Source of the DNA: Nitrospirota bacterium
Lineage (GTDB): Bacteria > Nitrospirota > Thermodesulfovibrionia > Thermodesulfovibrionales > JdFR-88
Assembly: GCA_021840255.1 (NCBI GenBank)
Contig: JAKBYX010000002.1
Coordinates: forward strand, 159,325 to 223,324
Direction of reading: 5' to 3'
Length of the DNA stretch: 64,000 nt
In this document: piece after piece, positions 1 to 9,855 of the stretch
Position numbering within the stretch: position 1 is the stretch's first letter
Layout of the letters: each line of letters starts with the position of its first letter
Notes under the pieces: generated by a model
The model's database searches: none
Told to the model about the DNA's origin: nothing
Seen by the model: only the letters and a program-made list of their open reading frames with translations
Position numbers and translations under genes: made by a program

Positions 1-89
1 GAAATAGGAAAATCAGTGAGAGGGACAAAGAGGCGGTTTTGAAGACCTATAATTCTTTTTTGTCGGAAACAGAGAATAGCCGGGATTAA
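1..89 (+). CDS. C-terminal end of an unidentified protein (partial)
   Basis: An open frame runs from the window edge and stops at TAA 87-89. Only about 28 residues are visible, beginning NRKISERDKEAVLKTYNSF and ending SRD. It lies 6 nt before the aminotransferase start in the same direction, so it probably belongs to the same polysaccharide operon. The fragment is too short to assign to a family. Confidence 0.55.
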   Translation, partial: NRKISERDKEAVLKTYNSFLSETENSRD

Positions 90-95
90 AAAATC

Positions 96-1247
96 ATGGA
101 AAAAAAGTTCAAATCACTCCCTGAGCCAATTTATATTACGCGCCCCCTTTTGCCGGATATTAATGAAGTTTCTGAAAAGCTTCAGGAAGTGTGGGATTCG
201 AACTGGCTTACGAATAATGGGCCGCAACATGGACTGTTTGAAAAAAAATTGATCGATATTCTGAAAGTCCCGTCACTCTCCCTATTCAATAATGGGACGA
301 TAGCTTTAATAGTGGCCTGCCAGAGCCTGCGTCTCTCTGGTGATGTGATAACAACCCCATTTTCTTTCCCCGCAACCCCGCACGTATTGAGCTGGAACAA
401 TATAAGGCCGGTGTTTTGCGATATCGACTCCGTCACCTTTAATATAGACGCTGACAAGATAGAGTCGATGATTACCCCGCAGACTACCGGAATCCTTGCT
501 GTTCATGTCTTCGGTACTCCATGCGACATCAAAAAAATACGGGAAATAGCAGACCGTTATGGTCTCAAAGTGATTTACGATGCAGCCCATGCATTTAATG
601 TCGAAATAAATGGAACCGGAATAGGAAACTTTGGTGACATATCGATGTTCAGTTTTCATGCCACAAAGCTGTTCCATACCGCCGAGGGGGGCGCGCTTAC
701 ATTCAAGGACCCCAATCTCAAAAAAAGAATAGACCTTTTAAAGAATTTCGGCATCAAAAACGAGGAAGAGGTCGTTATGCCCGGCATTAACGGAAAGATG
801 AATGAGATACAGGCGGCGCTCGGACTTGTTCTTCTGGATTACATCGAGAAAGAACGGGAGAAGCGCGCCGCGTTAGCTGGCCTGTATAAAAAATATCTTG
901 CGGATGTCGAGGGCCTGACCCTTTCTTCGATCCCCGAGGGGGTCAAAAGCAGTTACCAATACTTCGTCATCAGGATAAATGGGAAGAAATTCGGCTGTTC
1001 CAGAGACCAGGTCTATGAGCGATTCAAAAAATATAACATATTTACCAGAAAATATTTTTACCCGCTTTGCAGCGAATATACCTGTTACAAGCACCTGCCG
1101 TCTTCAAATGCAGGCAATCTGCGGACGGCCAAAAAGGTAGTTTCGGAAGTCCTTTGCCTGCCCTTTTACGGGGGGCTTTCCGAAGGTCAAATAAATGAAA
1201 TATGCGGAATTTTAATGAGTTTCCGGCAAGGAGGAAGTAAAAATTAG
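96..1247 (+). CDS. DegT/DnrJ/EryC1/StrS-family sugar aminotransferase
   Basis: This is a 383-residue PLP-dependent aminotransferase of the family that makes amino sugars on nucleotide-sugar precursors for O-antigen or capsule. The family aspartate is in YDAAHAF (D162). The Schiff-base lysine is K191 in SFHATKLFHTAEGGAL, followed by the EGGA motif. NNGTIAL near residue 65 fits the phosphate-binding region. The length is normal for the family. The stop codon directly abuts the ATG of the next glycosyltransferase, so the two are probably co-transcribed and coupled. The sugar substrate cannot be read from the sequence. The codons are AT-rich compared with genes after 12 kb. Confidence 0.9.
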   Translation: MEKKFKSLPEPIYITRPLLPDINEVSEKLQEVWDSNWLTNNGPQHGLFEKKLIDILKVPSLSLFNNGTIALIVACQSLRLSGDVITTPFSFPATPHVLSWNNIRPVFCDIDSVTFNIDADKIESMITPQTTGILAVHVFGTPCDIKKIREIADRYGLKVIYDAAHAFNVEINGTGIGNFGDISMFSFHATKLFHTAEGGALTFKDPNLKKRIDLLKNFGIKNEEEVVMPGINGKMNEIQAALGLVLLDYIEKEREKRAALAGLYKKYLADVEGLTLSSIPEGVKSSYQYFVIRINGKKFGCSRDQVYERFKKYNIFTRKYFYPLCSEYTCYKHLPSSNAGNLRTAKKVVSEVLCLPFYGGLSEGQINEICGILMSFRQGGSKN

Positions 1248-4200
1248 ATGAGTTCCCCCTTAATTTCGGTAATTGTTACCTCCTACAATTATGCTCAGTA
1301 TATCGGGCAGACCATTAATTCCATTTTGTCCCAGACTTATGACAACCTGGAATTGATCATAGCCGATGACCATTCAACTGACAATTCCCTGCAGGTCATT
1401 AAGTCCTTTAAGGACAGACGGATAACCCTGGTTTCTTCTGAAAAAAACGAGGGGGCGAGCCGGGCCTATAACAAGGCTTATTCGCTCTGCCGGGGGAAAT
1501 ACATGACAAGCGTCGATTCCGATGATTACATAGCCCCGTCCAAATTTGAAAGGCAAGTAAGGTTTTTGGAAGACAACCCGGATATCGATATCTGCAGCAC
1601 CTATATGGAATTCATCAGGGCCGATGGAAGCCCGTTTGGCGGGCCGGAACCATGGGTCAATGTGCAAAAGAACTTGAACGACCCCGCAAGTTGGGTCTGG
1701 GGCAATGAGATCTGCCATTCTACGGTTGTCATGAGAAAGACGATGCACGATCTGGCAGGACAGTTTAACAATGATCTGATTTATGCGCCGGACTATGATT
1801 TTTGGCTCAGGTGCATGGCCAAGGGTGCCAGATTCCATGTGCTGCCCGAAAAATTATTATATTACCGCAGGCACGGTGAAAATATTTCCATTGACCACAT
1901 GGATGTTGTACGCAATTTTTGGGAAACCGCATTTATAAAGGCAAGGACATTTTATCCGTATCTAAATAAAACCGGAAGGCATGATGTGCTCGTACAGAAT
2001 TACAGGAACCTCATAATGGACAGCCGTTTCCCTTCCGACGAGCCAAGGCAGCAGCTACTGCTGAATCTCTTGTCGGACCAGTCCGGTGCCGGCTTTGAAG
2101 AGATTTGGGAAAATAACATCCAGGGCGCAGGCGGAACCGTTTATTCCCCGCATGCCGTTGTAATAGAGTCATTCCGCAAGGACCTGGCTGAGCTGGCCGC
2201 CCTTCGTTCCAAGGCAAAGAGCGGGGACGAGCATATAAGTCATAAGGCTGGGATTATAGTCAGCCTGGAGACTGCGGTAAAGCAGAAAGCTGAGACGATA
2301 AAGCAGATGGAGGCGGCGTTAAGACAGAAGGATAAGATGTTAAGGCAAAAAGATGCGATGTTAAGGCAAAAAGGCGAGACGTTAAGCCACATCTTCAATT
2401 CACATGGGTGGAGGGTCCTCTTAAAGTATTACAGGCTGCGGGAATCGGCGCTGCCTATGGGAAGCAAAAGACGAAAAGCCTCCAAAATCTTTCTTAAATC
2501 GGTTATCCGGCTGGCAAAGAGATTATCAGCAAGTTCGCGGCAAGAGGCAAGGGTTAAATTGCCTGATGAGAGCCTTTCCGTAGCTGCGGTCCATGTTCCG
2601 GTCTATGCCAGAGGTGAATGGCCCATGTTCAGCATAGTCAGCGTTTTATATGGCAAGGAAAAGGAAGTGCCCTTTTTCCTCGAGTCATTTGCAAGACAAG
2701 ATTATGAAGGGAAGTTCGAAATAATTTTTGTCAACGATTTTTCCTGGGATAAGTCAGTTGATGCGGTTTTGAAATTCAAGCGCGAATTCCAAAATAGTTC
2801 TCTGGCCGATATTAAAATAATTCAAAATGATAAAAATATGGGCAATTGCTATTCAAGAAATGTTGGGATAGAAAGAGCGCAGGGAGACATTATCAGCGTT
2901 ATTGACGCGGATTGCATGGTAAATAAATATTTTCTGAAAAAGCATGCCGAGGCCTATTTTTATGACGACTGTGATGCAGCCATAGGACCTCTTAATTTGG
3001 AGACCAACAGGGAGGATCCCTTTAAAACGCTGGATTATTATCAAAACAACCTGAAACAAGTTGAAAAAGACGCCAAACCACAAGACCCTGTAAATAAAAG
3101 AAGCTTCCTTAATTGCGTTACAAGGAATTTTTCCATAAAAAGAAATTTTATAAAAGAGCCTCTTTTTGATGAGCTGTTTTCTTATTCCTCCGGAAAAAAC
3201 TCCGGTTTTGGTTGGGAAGATGTGGAAATGGGTTACAGGCTTTATAAAAGAGGCGCAAAAATAAAATATGTCTCCGATGCGTTTTCCGTTCATATATCTC
3301 ACCCGTCTACTACAAATGCAGATGATATCCCCACCAGGTCCTTAAAGAATTTCAGAAGGCTTTTTGATAAACACCCGGACTTGTTTTGGGTTGCACGGAG
3401 ATGGTCCCTCGAAACCTATGCAAAAATCTGCAGTTGGCTTGATGCAAAAAAAGTTACCGCCAATGAAGACCGGGAGTATTTAAATAACAGATTTCAAAGA
3501 TTTCTTCCCAATCCATTTATAAGAAAAGAAAGGCCGCTAAAGATACTCAGTTACCCGTGGCACTGCGCTCACCAATATGAAATATATAAATTGCCATATG
3601 AATTTACGTTGGTTACAGGTCTTGGGACTTATATAGCCCAAGAGTGGGATTTTAAAAGAAGGCCGCTGCCTGGCAATGTGGAAATTAAAGATGTCAGGGA
3701 AATAAAGATCAGCGATCATGATTTCGCAATCCTGCATTTTGACGAAAACATCCTTTCTCCTGAAAACACAAACGGTATAATTGGCCCCGACTGGGGTATG
3801 GCGTTCAAATGGTTTTATGAAAACGTAAAGTTGCCGAAGGTGGCCATTTGCCATGGGACCCCCCAGTTCTATGGGCAATACGATGGGAACCAGAATGGCC
3901 ATAATTTAATGGAAATCAGAGAGGAAGAAAGAGAAAAGTTCGTTAAATATTTAAAAGATATTTTGGTCATCACTAATTCATATCAGGCACAAAGGGAATG
4001 GGGTTTTGAAAAATCGAAGGTGATCTGGCACGGCTTTGACCCGGCGGAATTCCCTTATGGAACATTTGAGAGAAAAATACTTATGTTGAATGAAAAGTCG
4101 ATGAGTCATCGCCCTCATTACAACGGCTATATACTGAAGAATGAAGTTTTCTCTGAAATTCCCGAAGAACATTGGTATGAAAACATTTCCATCCCGGAGC

Positions 4201-4625
4201 CAAATTCTTCATACGGAAAGGGTACAAATGATTACGCTTACGCTAAATTTAGCAACTATACGCGGGAACTGGGGAAATATTCAATTTATTTTAATCCGAC
4301 ACTCCGTTCGCCTATGCCGAGAACGCGCTCCGAGGCCATGATGTGCGGCTGTGCAATCGTAACGGCCGGGAATCACGATGTGGAGTTGTTCATTAAAAAT
4401 GGAGCAAACGGATTTTATTCTGATGACCAGGCTGAACTACGGGAATATTTGCTTTTCCTGTTAAGGGATCCAAAGAGAGCAAGAGAGATAGGCATGGCCG
4501 GCCGGAAGACGGCAATGGACATTTTCAATCATGACAGATTTTTAAGTGAATGGGACGACGTGGCCGGCGAAATTTTAAATTCCAATAAAAAATTCAGTTT
4601 CAGGCGGAAATTATGTGTGGAATAA
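1248..4625 (+). CDS. Three-module glycosyltransferase (GT2 + GT2-like + GT4-like) with internal coiled coil
   Basis: This 1125-residue protein carries three transferase-like modules. Residues ~1-240 form a GT2 GT-A domain (ISVIVTSYNYAQYI; DSDD metal-binding motif). Residues ~320-385 are a Lys/Gln-rich coiled coil built from LRQKDKM/LRQKDAM/LRQKGET repeats. Residues ~460-700 form a second GT-A domain (FSIVSVLYGKEKEVPFFL; IDADC; GFGWEDVEMGYRL as in the galactosyltransferase C-terminal family). Residues ~760-1125 resemble a GT4 GT-B domain, with SEAMMCGCAIVTAGN near the sugar-nucleotide site. It probably builds a repeating surface glycan at the cytoplasmic membrane face. It starts right after the aminotransferase stop and overlaps the next gene by 13 nt. 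The sugars transferred are unknown. Confidence 0.85.
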   Translation: MSSPLISVIVTSYNYAQYIGQTINSILSQTYDNLELIIADDHSTDNSLQVIKSFKDRRITLVSSEKNEGASRAYNKAYSLCRGKYMTSVDSDDYIAPSKFERQVRFLEDNPDIDICSTYMEFIRADGSPFGGPEPWVNVQKNLNDPASWVWGNEICHSTVVMRKTMHDLAGQFNNDLIYAPDYDFWLRCMAKGARFHVLPEKLLYYRRHGENISIDHMDVVRNFWETAFIKARTFYPYLNKTGRHDVLVQNYRNLIMDSRFPSDEPRQQLLLNLLSDQSGAGFEEIWENNIQGAGGTVYSPHAVVIESFRKDLAELAALRSKAKSGDEHISHKAGIIVSLETAVKQKAETIKQMEAALRQKDKMLRQKDAMLRQKGETLSHIFNSHGWRVLLKYYRLRESALPMGSKRRKASKIFLKSVIRLAKRLSASSRQEARVKLPDESLSVAAVHVPVYARGEWPMFSIVSVLYGKEKEVPFFLESFARQDYEGKFEIIFVNDFSWDKSVDAVLKFKREFQNSSLADIKIIQNDKNMGNCYSRNVGIERAQGDIISVIDADCMVNKYFLKKHAEAYFYDDCDAAIGPLNLETNREDPFKTLDYYQNNLKQVEKDAKPQDPVNKRSFLNCVTRNFSIKRNFIKEPLFDELFSYSSGKNSGFGWEDVEMGYRLYKRGAKIKYVSDAFSVHISHPSTTNADDIPTRSLKNFRRLFDKHPDLFWVARRWSLETYAKICSWLDAKKVTANEDREYLNNRFQRFLPNPFIRKERPLKILSYPWHCAHQYEIYKLPYEFTLVTGLGTYIAQEWDFKRRPLPGNVEIKDVREIKISDHDFAILHFDENILSPENTNGIIGPDWGMAFKWFYENVKLPKVAICHGTPQFYGQYDGNQNGHNLMEIREEEREKFVKYLKDILVITNSYQAQREWGFEKSKVIWHGFDPAEFPYGTFERKILMLNEKSMSHRPHYNGYILKNEVFSEIPEEHWYENISIPEPNSSYGKGTNDYAYAKFSNYTRELGKYSIYFNPTLRSPMPRTRSEAMMCGCAIVTAGNHDVELFIKNGANGFYSDDQAELREYLLFLLRDPKRAREIGMAGRKTAMDIFNHDRFLSEWDDVAGEILNSNKKFSFRRKLCVE

Positions 4626-7129
4626 TCGGATCGATCGGTAAAACAGGCAAAGTTCCAGTCAGTCTGCATTTGGGAATCTTAAGAAGGGCGATCTCCCATA
4701 GAGGACCGGATGCCTATGGCGAATTCATCGAGGACAAATGCGGTTTTGCCAACCTCAGGTTGGCAATCGTGGATGTGGCCAGCGGAAACCAGCCCATCTA
4801 TAACGATAACCATAGTATCGGTATCGTCTATAATGGCGAAATCTATAATTTCGAACGGTTGAGAGTTGAACTGGAAAGCAAAGGTCATTTTTTTAAAACA
4901 AAAACCGATACCGAAGTTGTCTTGAAAATGTATGAAGAATATGGAGTTGAATCATTCGGCAAATTTAATGGCATGTTCGCCTTTTGCATATGGGATAACA
5001 ATAAAAATTGCATCTATCTGGTCCGGGACCGTATTGGCATTAAACCCCTATATTTTTACGAGGACCCTTATGAGTTGATCTTTTCATCCGAACTGAAAGG
5101 AATACTGCAGATCCCCAACCTTGATCTGGGTTTGGACCCAACGGGGTTTGAGGATTATTTGACATTCCGGTATGTACAGGCGCCTTACACGTTCTTTAAA
5201 AACATAAAACGGTTGGAGGCTGGGACTTATTTGGAAATTAAGGGTGGCGCGGCATCCCGATACAGATACTGGGATGTAACTTATAGAGACATATACCCGG
5301 CTCCAGATCTTGAAAAAACAAAAAGGGCGCTCCTTGAAATGGTAGAAAATTCGGTGAAATCCCAACTGATGGGCGAGGTGCCTGTAGGGGTTCTCCTCAG
5401 CGGGGGATTGGATTCCAGCACAATAGCTTATTTTGTTAAAAAATGCGGAGCCAATTTAAAAACGTTCAATATCGGCTTTGAAAGTCTTAACGAATTTAAA
5501 TACTCATCTTTTGTCGCCAAAAATCTCGGATTGGAGCATATGGAAGTTTTTGTTGGAATGGATGATTTCATAAAAGAATTTGATAAAGTGATGTTTGCGC
5601 TCGACGAGCCAATTGCTGACCCTGCATGTTTCCCCTTGTATATCCTGGGGCAGGAATTAAAAAAGCATGTTACGGTCGTTTTGTCCGGGGAGGGAAGTGA
5701 CGAGTTATTCGGGGGGTATCCTCAATATATCTCCTTACTTAAAAATAATCCGCCTTACAGGGAAAGATTTTATTCTTTTTTGGATGGAAGCTACTATTTT
5801 AGGGATTCTGTGAGATTTATCAAAAAAAGTGGTCATCCACTGGCAATGAGACATAAAAAATATTTTGAGGAGCAGCCACTGTTAAATGGGATGCTGGCAT
5901 ATGATATAAAAACATGGATACCCGAAAACCTGATGATGAAAGCCGACAAAATCTTGATGGCCCACTCGCTGGAGGGAAGGTTCCCTTTTTTGGATAATGA
6001 CATTTTTGATTTTGCTGCCTGTAATATACCCCAATGTTTTAAGGTAGACAAAAAATTTGAATCAAAATCAATTTTAAAGGAAAGCATGGCAGGGCTTTTG
6101 CCCGAAGAGATAATTCACAGGAAAAAAATGGGTTTTAGTGTGCCCGTGGATAAAATTCTAGACAAAATGAAGGAGACGGTCACCGCGGCGTTTTGCAGCG
6201 CGGATGGTCTGGAGATGGCGGGAATACTGGATATGGAGGGCATAAGAAGCTTTGTAGACGGCTATTATAACGGGAAAAAAGAGCATGCTCTCCAGGTGTG
6301 GACTTTGTTTGTATTGACTTATTGGTTTGTCAATGTATTGCCATTTTATGAGAATGAAAGAAAAAGATTTGAAACTTCCGCAAAATCCGCGTTTATCGAA
6401 AAAGTTAAAAAACCCGGTACGTACATGAGAGAAAGATTAAACGGGCCCAATGCACCTCAGAAAATGGATGTCAGAAACCGATTGAGTAAAACTTATATTA
6501 GAGGTAAGGGAATTGAGATAGGGGCATGGTATTCACCTTTGGCTGTTTTTGAGAATGCGTCAGTAAAATACGTCGATATCCTTGACGAAAAAGAGCATAG
6601 GAGGAGAAATCCGGACGTCAAATTTGAGTTCGCCAGGGTTGATATCATCGATGACGGAGAAATACTTTCAAAAATACCGGATAATTCTCAGGACTTTATA
6701 ATAGCCAATCATTTTCTTGAACATGCAAGCAATCCCATTGGAACTATTCGATTGCATCTTTCCAAATTGAAAAAGGATGGCATAATTTTTTATGCAATCC
6801 CAAATAAAGATTTTACTTTTGACAAGAACAGAAGTATAACCTGTTTTCAACATCTTTTAAGCAACGATAGTAACGGCGCAGTGGATATATTTGATCATTA
6901 CCTGGACTGGGCGGCTAATGCTGAAGGCATGACAGAAAAGGAGCTGATTTATGACCGGGCAACAAAATTGAGAGAAGCCGATCAAAGGATCCATTTCCAT
7001 GTATGGGATGCCGATGCCCTGGAAGATTTTTTTTTGAGAACCAAAGATTACTTGCAAGATTCTTTTGACGTTTTGCGCTTTGCCGAGGTCGATAATGAGG
7101 TTATAGTGATCCTGAGCAGGCGGGTGTAG
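4613..7129 (+). CDS. Asparagine synthase (glutamine-hydrolysing) fused to a SAM methyltransferase domain
   Basis: The first ~600 residues are a class-II glutamine amidotransferase/asparagine synthetase. Cys2 (MCGIIG) is the glutaminase nucleophile, NGEIYN and RDRIGIKPLY are glutaminase motifs, and SGGLDSS (about residues 262-268) is the ATP pyrophosphatase loop. From about residue 617 a methyltransferase-like domain follows: GKGIEIGAWYSP for the SAM loop, YVDILD, and DFIIANHFLEH. AsnB normally ends near 620 residues, so the extra ~220 residues are a fusion. In polysaccharide clusters such synthases often amidate sugar carboxylates rather than make asparagine, which is my inference here. The start overlaps the upstream gene by 13 nt. 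The fused domain resembles the next gene. Confidence 0.88.
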   Translation: MCGIIGSIGKTGKVPVSLHLGILRRAISHRGPDAYGEFIEDKCGFANLRLAIVDVASGNQPIYNDNHSIGIVYNGEIYNFERLRVELESKGHFFKTKTDTEVVLKMYEEYGVESFGKFNGMFAFCIWDNNKNCIYLVRDRIGIKPLYFYEDPYELIFSSELKGILQIPNLDLGLDPTGFEDYLTFRYVQAPYTFFKNIKRLEAGTYLEIKGGAASRYRYWDVTYRDIYPAPDLEKTKRALLEMVENSVKSQLMGEVPVGVLLSGGLDSSTIAYFVKKCGANLKTFNIGFESLNEFKYSSFVAKNLGLEHMEVFVGMDDFIKEFDKVMFALDEPIADPACFPLYILGQELKKHVTVVLSGEGSDELFGGYPQYISLLKNNPPYRERFYSFLDGSYYFRDSVRFIKKSGHPLAMRHKKYFEEQPLLNGMLAYDIKTWIPENLMMKADKILMAHSLEGRFPFLDNDIFDFAACNIPQCFKVDKKFESKSILKESMAGLLPEEIIHRKKMGFSVPVDKILDKMKETVTAAFCSADGLEMAGILDMEGIRSFVDGYYNGKKEHALQVWTLFVLTYWFVNVLPFYENERKRFETSAKSAFIEKVKKPGTYMRERLNGPNAPQKMDVRNRLSKTYIRGKGIEIGAWYSPLAVFENASVKYVDILDEKEHRRRNPDVKFEFARVDIIDDGEILSKIPDNSQDFIIANHFLEHASNPIGTIRLHLSKLKKDGIIFYAIPNKDFTFDKNRSITCFQHLLSNDSNGAVDIFDHYLDWAANAEGMTEKELIYDRATKLREADQRIHFHVWDADALEDFFLRTKDYLQDSFDVLRFAEVDNEVIVILSRRV

Positions 7130-7175
7130 CATGAATCCCGGTAAATAAGCGTCTTGTAATTCTCAGGAGGAATCC

Positions 7176-8018
7176 GTGACACAAAATCCATTTAGTATTC
7201 GCGCTAAAATAGCCGCGCCTTATTTGCGCGGCCGGGGCGCAGAAATAGGCGCGGGGGTGAGCCCTCAGGCGCTTCCTCCCGGCACGATATGCGAAATTTA
7301 CGACAAAAGAACGAAGGCGGAACTGGCTTTGCTGTTCAACGTGGAAAAATCCGAGGTGCCGGATGTTTATCCCATCGAGGTGTTTCAGGAGCGAAATCCC
7401 GAGGGGGTGGATTTTCTCATCGCGCACAATGTCCTCGAACATATCTCGAATCCTGTGGCTCAGTTGATCAAGTTGAATAGTTTCGTGAAAAGCGGTGGCG
7501 TTGCCGTACTTTCGGTCCCTCACCTTGATTACTGCCCCGATAGAGGCAGACTGGTGCCATCCTTCGAGCATCTCCTGGCTGATTACCTGCTAGACAGGGG
7601 CGATTACAGTTTTGAATCAAGAGAACACGTTTATTCGTTCATGATGGGATGGATCGATGACGGCATCGCCAGAGGCTTGAACAAGTTCGACATCGCCGCT
7701 CTGACGCATGAATGCGCGAAGGCCCAGACGAATGACCTTCACTGGCACGCCTTCAACGAGGAACTTTTAAAAAAAATGATTGAAGCAGCTGCGATCTTTG
7801 GCCGGAAAGACATCAGCATTATGGCAAGAGGCACACCTTACCAGGACGACAGCGAGTTTAGGACCATGGGAGACATCATTTATGTGTATCGCGTCCAGGA
7901 TGCCCGCAGGAATCCATTGACGCGCGGCAATGAGGTTTTGGAAGAGATGCAAAAATTGCTGGGAAAACTTAGAGAGGCGTTGCAGAAGATCGATGAAGCC
8001 TCGATGGGTTTTCTATGA
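7176..8018 (+). CDS. SAM-dependent methyltransferase-like protein, paralogous to the preceding fused domain
   Basis: This is a 280-residue protein starting at GTG 7176, with AGGAGG at 7165-7170 giving 5 nt spacing. RGRGAEIGAGVSP fits the SAM-binding glycine loop, and VDFLIAHNVLEHISNPVAQL is the post-II motif of class I methyltransferases. The order RGRGAEIGAG, then DFLIAHNVLEH, then a Phe-Glu-His-Leu-Leu segment matches the C-terminal domain of the upstream asparagine synthase, so the two are paralogues. The substrate is unknown; a sugar or lipid-linked glycan is likely from context. The stop precedes the next GT gene by 16 nt. Confidence 0.78.
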   Translation: MTQNPFSIRAKIAAPYLRGRGAEIGAGVSPQALPPGTICEIYDKRTKAELALLFNVEKSEVPDVYPIEVFQERNPEGVDFLIAHNVLEHISNPVAQLIKLNSFVKSGGVAVLSVPHLDYCPDRGRLVPSFEHLLADYLLDRGDYSFESREHVYSFMMGWIDDGIARGLNKFDIAALTHECAKAQTNDLHWHAFNEELLKKMIEAAAIFGRKDISIMARGTPYQDDSEFRTMGDIIYVYRVQDARRNPLTRGNEVLEEMQKLLGKLREALQKIDEASMGFL

Positions 8019-8034
8019 ATTCTTAAGATGAACG

Positions 8035-9855
8035 GTGGCCGCTGACATGTTTCCGCGTTTATGGGAGGAGAGGGGAAATTTTTATCGTCGTATCGTGAGC
8101 AGCGTAAAAAAACGCGGAGTAAGGGGGACCATATTCCGCTCCCTGGCCGGGATAAAGGACGCATTTAGCCGTGATTATGAAATCTGGATCGGCAAAAATG
8201 AACCGGATGAGGCCGCCCTGAAAATACAGCGGAACGAGGCGGTCAATTTGCCTTATAGGCCGCTTATCAGCCTGATAGTGCCGGTATACAATACCCAAAG
8301 AGAAATGCTCCTCTCCATGATCGCCTCTGTGGAGGCGCAGACCTATGATAACTGGCAGTTGTGCATCGCGGACGGAAATTCGGACAGGCCTTATATAAAG
8401 GAGATACTTAAAGGCCTCTCGGAGCGTCAGCCCAGGGCAAAGATCAGGTTCCTGGATTCAAACAGGCACATCTCCGGGAATTCCAATGAGGCCCTTTCCA
8501 TCGCGGAAGGAGAGTACGCGGCCTTTCTGGACCACGACGATGAACTCGCCCCTTTCGCCCTCTACGAGATTGTGAAGTCGCTCAATGAGGACCCCGGTGC
8601 CGACTTCCTCTATTCGGACGAGGACAAGATTTCCCGGGACGGAAAGAGGAGGTACAGGCCCCATTTCAAGCCGGACTGGAGCCCCGATACGATGCTCTCC
8701 CATAATTATGTCTGCCATCTCTCCGTCATCCGGAAGAGTGTTATCGAAGAGGCCGGGGGTTTCAGGGAGGGCTATGAGGGCTCGCAGGATTATGACCTCT
8801 TTCTGAGGGTATCAAGGGTAACGGACAGGATAAGACACATACCTAAAGTGCTCTATCACTGGCGGGCGCACGGCGAGTCCGCGGCCCAATCCGCAGACGC
8901 AAAATCTTATGCATATGATTCCGCAAAAAAAGCGCTAATCGACCATTTGAAATGGTCCGGTCATGCAGCATCCGTTTCGGCCGAGGCTCCCGGCACATAC
9001 CGTGTCAGGTACCAAGTAAAGGGCTCGCCTGAGGTCTCGATCATAATACCCGCAAATGGCAAGACTGGTTTGCTGGAGACTTGTGTTTCTTCCATCCTTG
9101 AAAAGACCTCATATCCCGGCTTCCGCATCATAATAGTGGCCAACGGAAGCCGGGATGAAAAGACCTGCAGGTATTACAGCCGTTTGCGGAAATACGGCAG
9201 GATCTCGATATTGAGTTATGATCAGCCCTTCGATTACTCTTCGGTAAACAACTACGCGGCATCGAAAACCGGTTCTGATTACCTGCTTTTTTTACATGCC
9301 GATACGGAAATAATAAATGACGATTGGTTGACTGAGATGCTTGGGCACGCCCAACGGAAGGAGGTGGCCGCCGTTGGAGCCCGCCTGTATTATACAAACG
9401 GACGGTTGCAGCATGCCGGGGTCATCCTGGGTGTCGATGGTGTTGCAAATCATTTTCACCGGGGACTTCCTAAAAATTTCGAAGGTTACTTTAACAGGAC
9501 GGTCCTTATACAGAACTTAAGCGCCGTGACTGCGGCATGCCTGCTGATGAGAAGGGAAGTCTTCGAGGAAGTCGAAGGCTTCGATGAAAGATATTCGCAT
9601 GCCTACAATGACGTGGACCTTTGTATGAAGGTTCGGGCGAAAGGATACCTCATAATCTATACCCCTTATGCCCAACTATATCATTTTGAATCCCTCAGCC
9701 GGGGATATGAAGATACGCCGGAAAAACAAAGAAGATTCGAAAAAGAGATAGCGCTTTTCAAGTCTAAGTGGGGAAGCGTACTGGAAAAGGGGGACCCGTA
9801 TTACAACCCAAATCTCACCCTCGAGAGGTGTGATTTTTCCATCAGGGATGAATAG
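8035..9855 (+). CDS. Tandem-domain GT2 glycosyltransferase (O-antigen/rhamnan type)
   Basis: This 606-residue protein has two GT-A domains. The first (from ~75) reads PLISLIVPVYNTQREML with a metal-binding segment DFLYSDEDK. The second (from ~325) reads VSIIIPANGKTGLLETC with FLHADTEIINDDWL and a C-terminal GFDERYSHAYNDVDLCMKV acceptor-side motif. A ~70-residue N-terminal extension typical of the RfbC-like group precedes them. I place the start at GTG 8035; ATG 8047 in the same frame is an alternative. The protein probably adds consecutive sugars to a lipid-linked glycan in the cytoplasm. It overlaps the start region of the next GT2 gene. Confidence 0.87.
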   Translation: MAADMFPRLWEERGNFYRRIVSSVKKRGVRGTIFRSLAGIKDAFSRDYEIWIGKNEPDEAALKIQRNEAVNLPYRPLISLIVPVYNTQREMLLSMIASVEAQTYDNWQLCIADGNSDRPYIKEILKGLSERQPRAKIRFLDSNRHISGNSNEALSIAEGEYAAFLDHDDELAPFALYEIVKSLNEDPGADFLYSDEDKISRDGKRRYRPHFKPDWSPDTMLSHNYVCHLSVIRKSVIEEAGGFREGYEGSQDYDLFLRVSRVTDRIRHIPKVLYHWRAHGESAAQSADAKSYAYDSAKKALIDHLKWSGHAASVSAEAPGTYRVRYQVKGSPEVSIIIPANGKTGLLETCVSSILEKTSYPGFRIIIVANGSRDEKTCRYYSRLRKYGRISILSYDQPFDYSSVNNYAASKTGSDYLLFLHADTEIINDDWLTEMLGHAQRKEVAAVGARLYYTNGRLQHAGVILGVDGVANHFHRGLPKNFEGYFNRTVLIQNLSAVTAACLLMRREVFEEVEGFDERYSHAYNDVDLCMKVRAKGYLIIYTPYAQLYHFESLSRGYEDTPEKQRRFEKEIALFKSKWGSVLEKGDPYYNPNLTLERCDFSIRDE

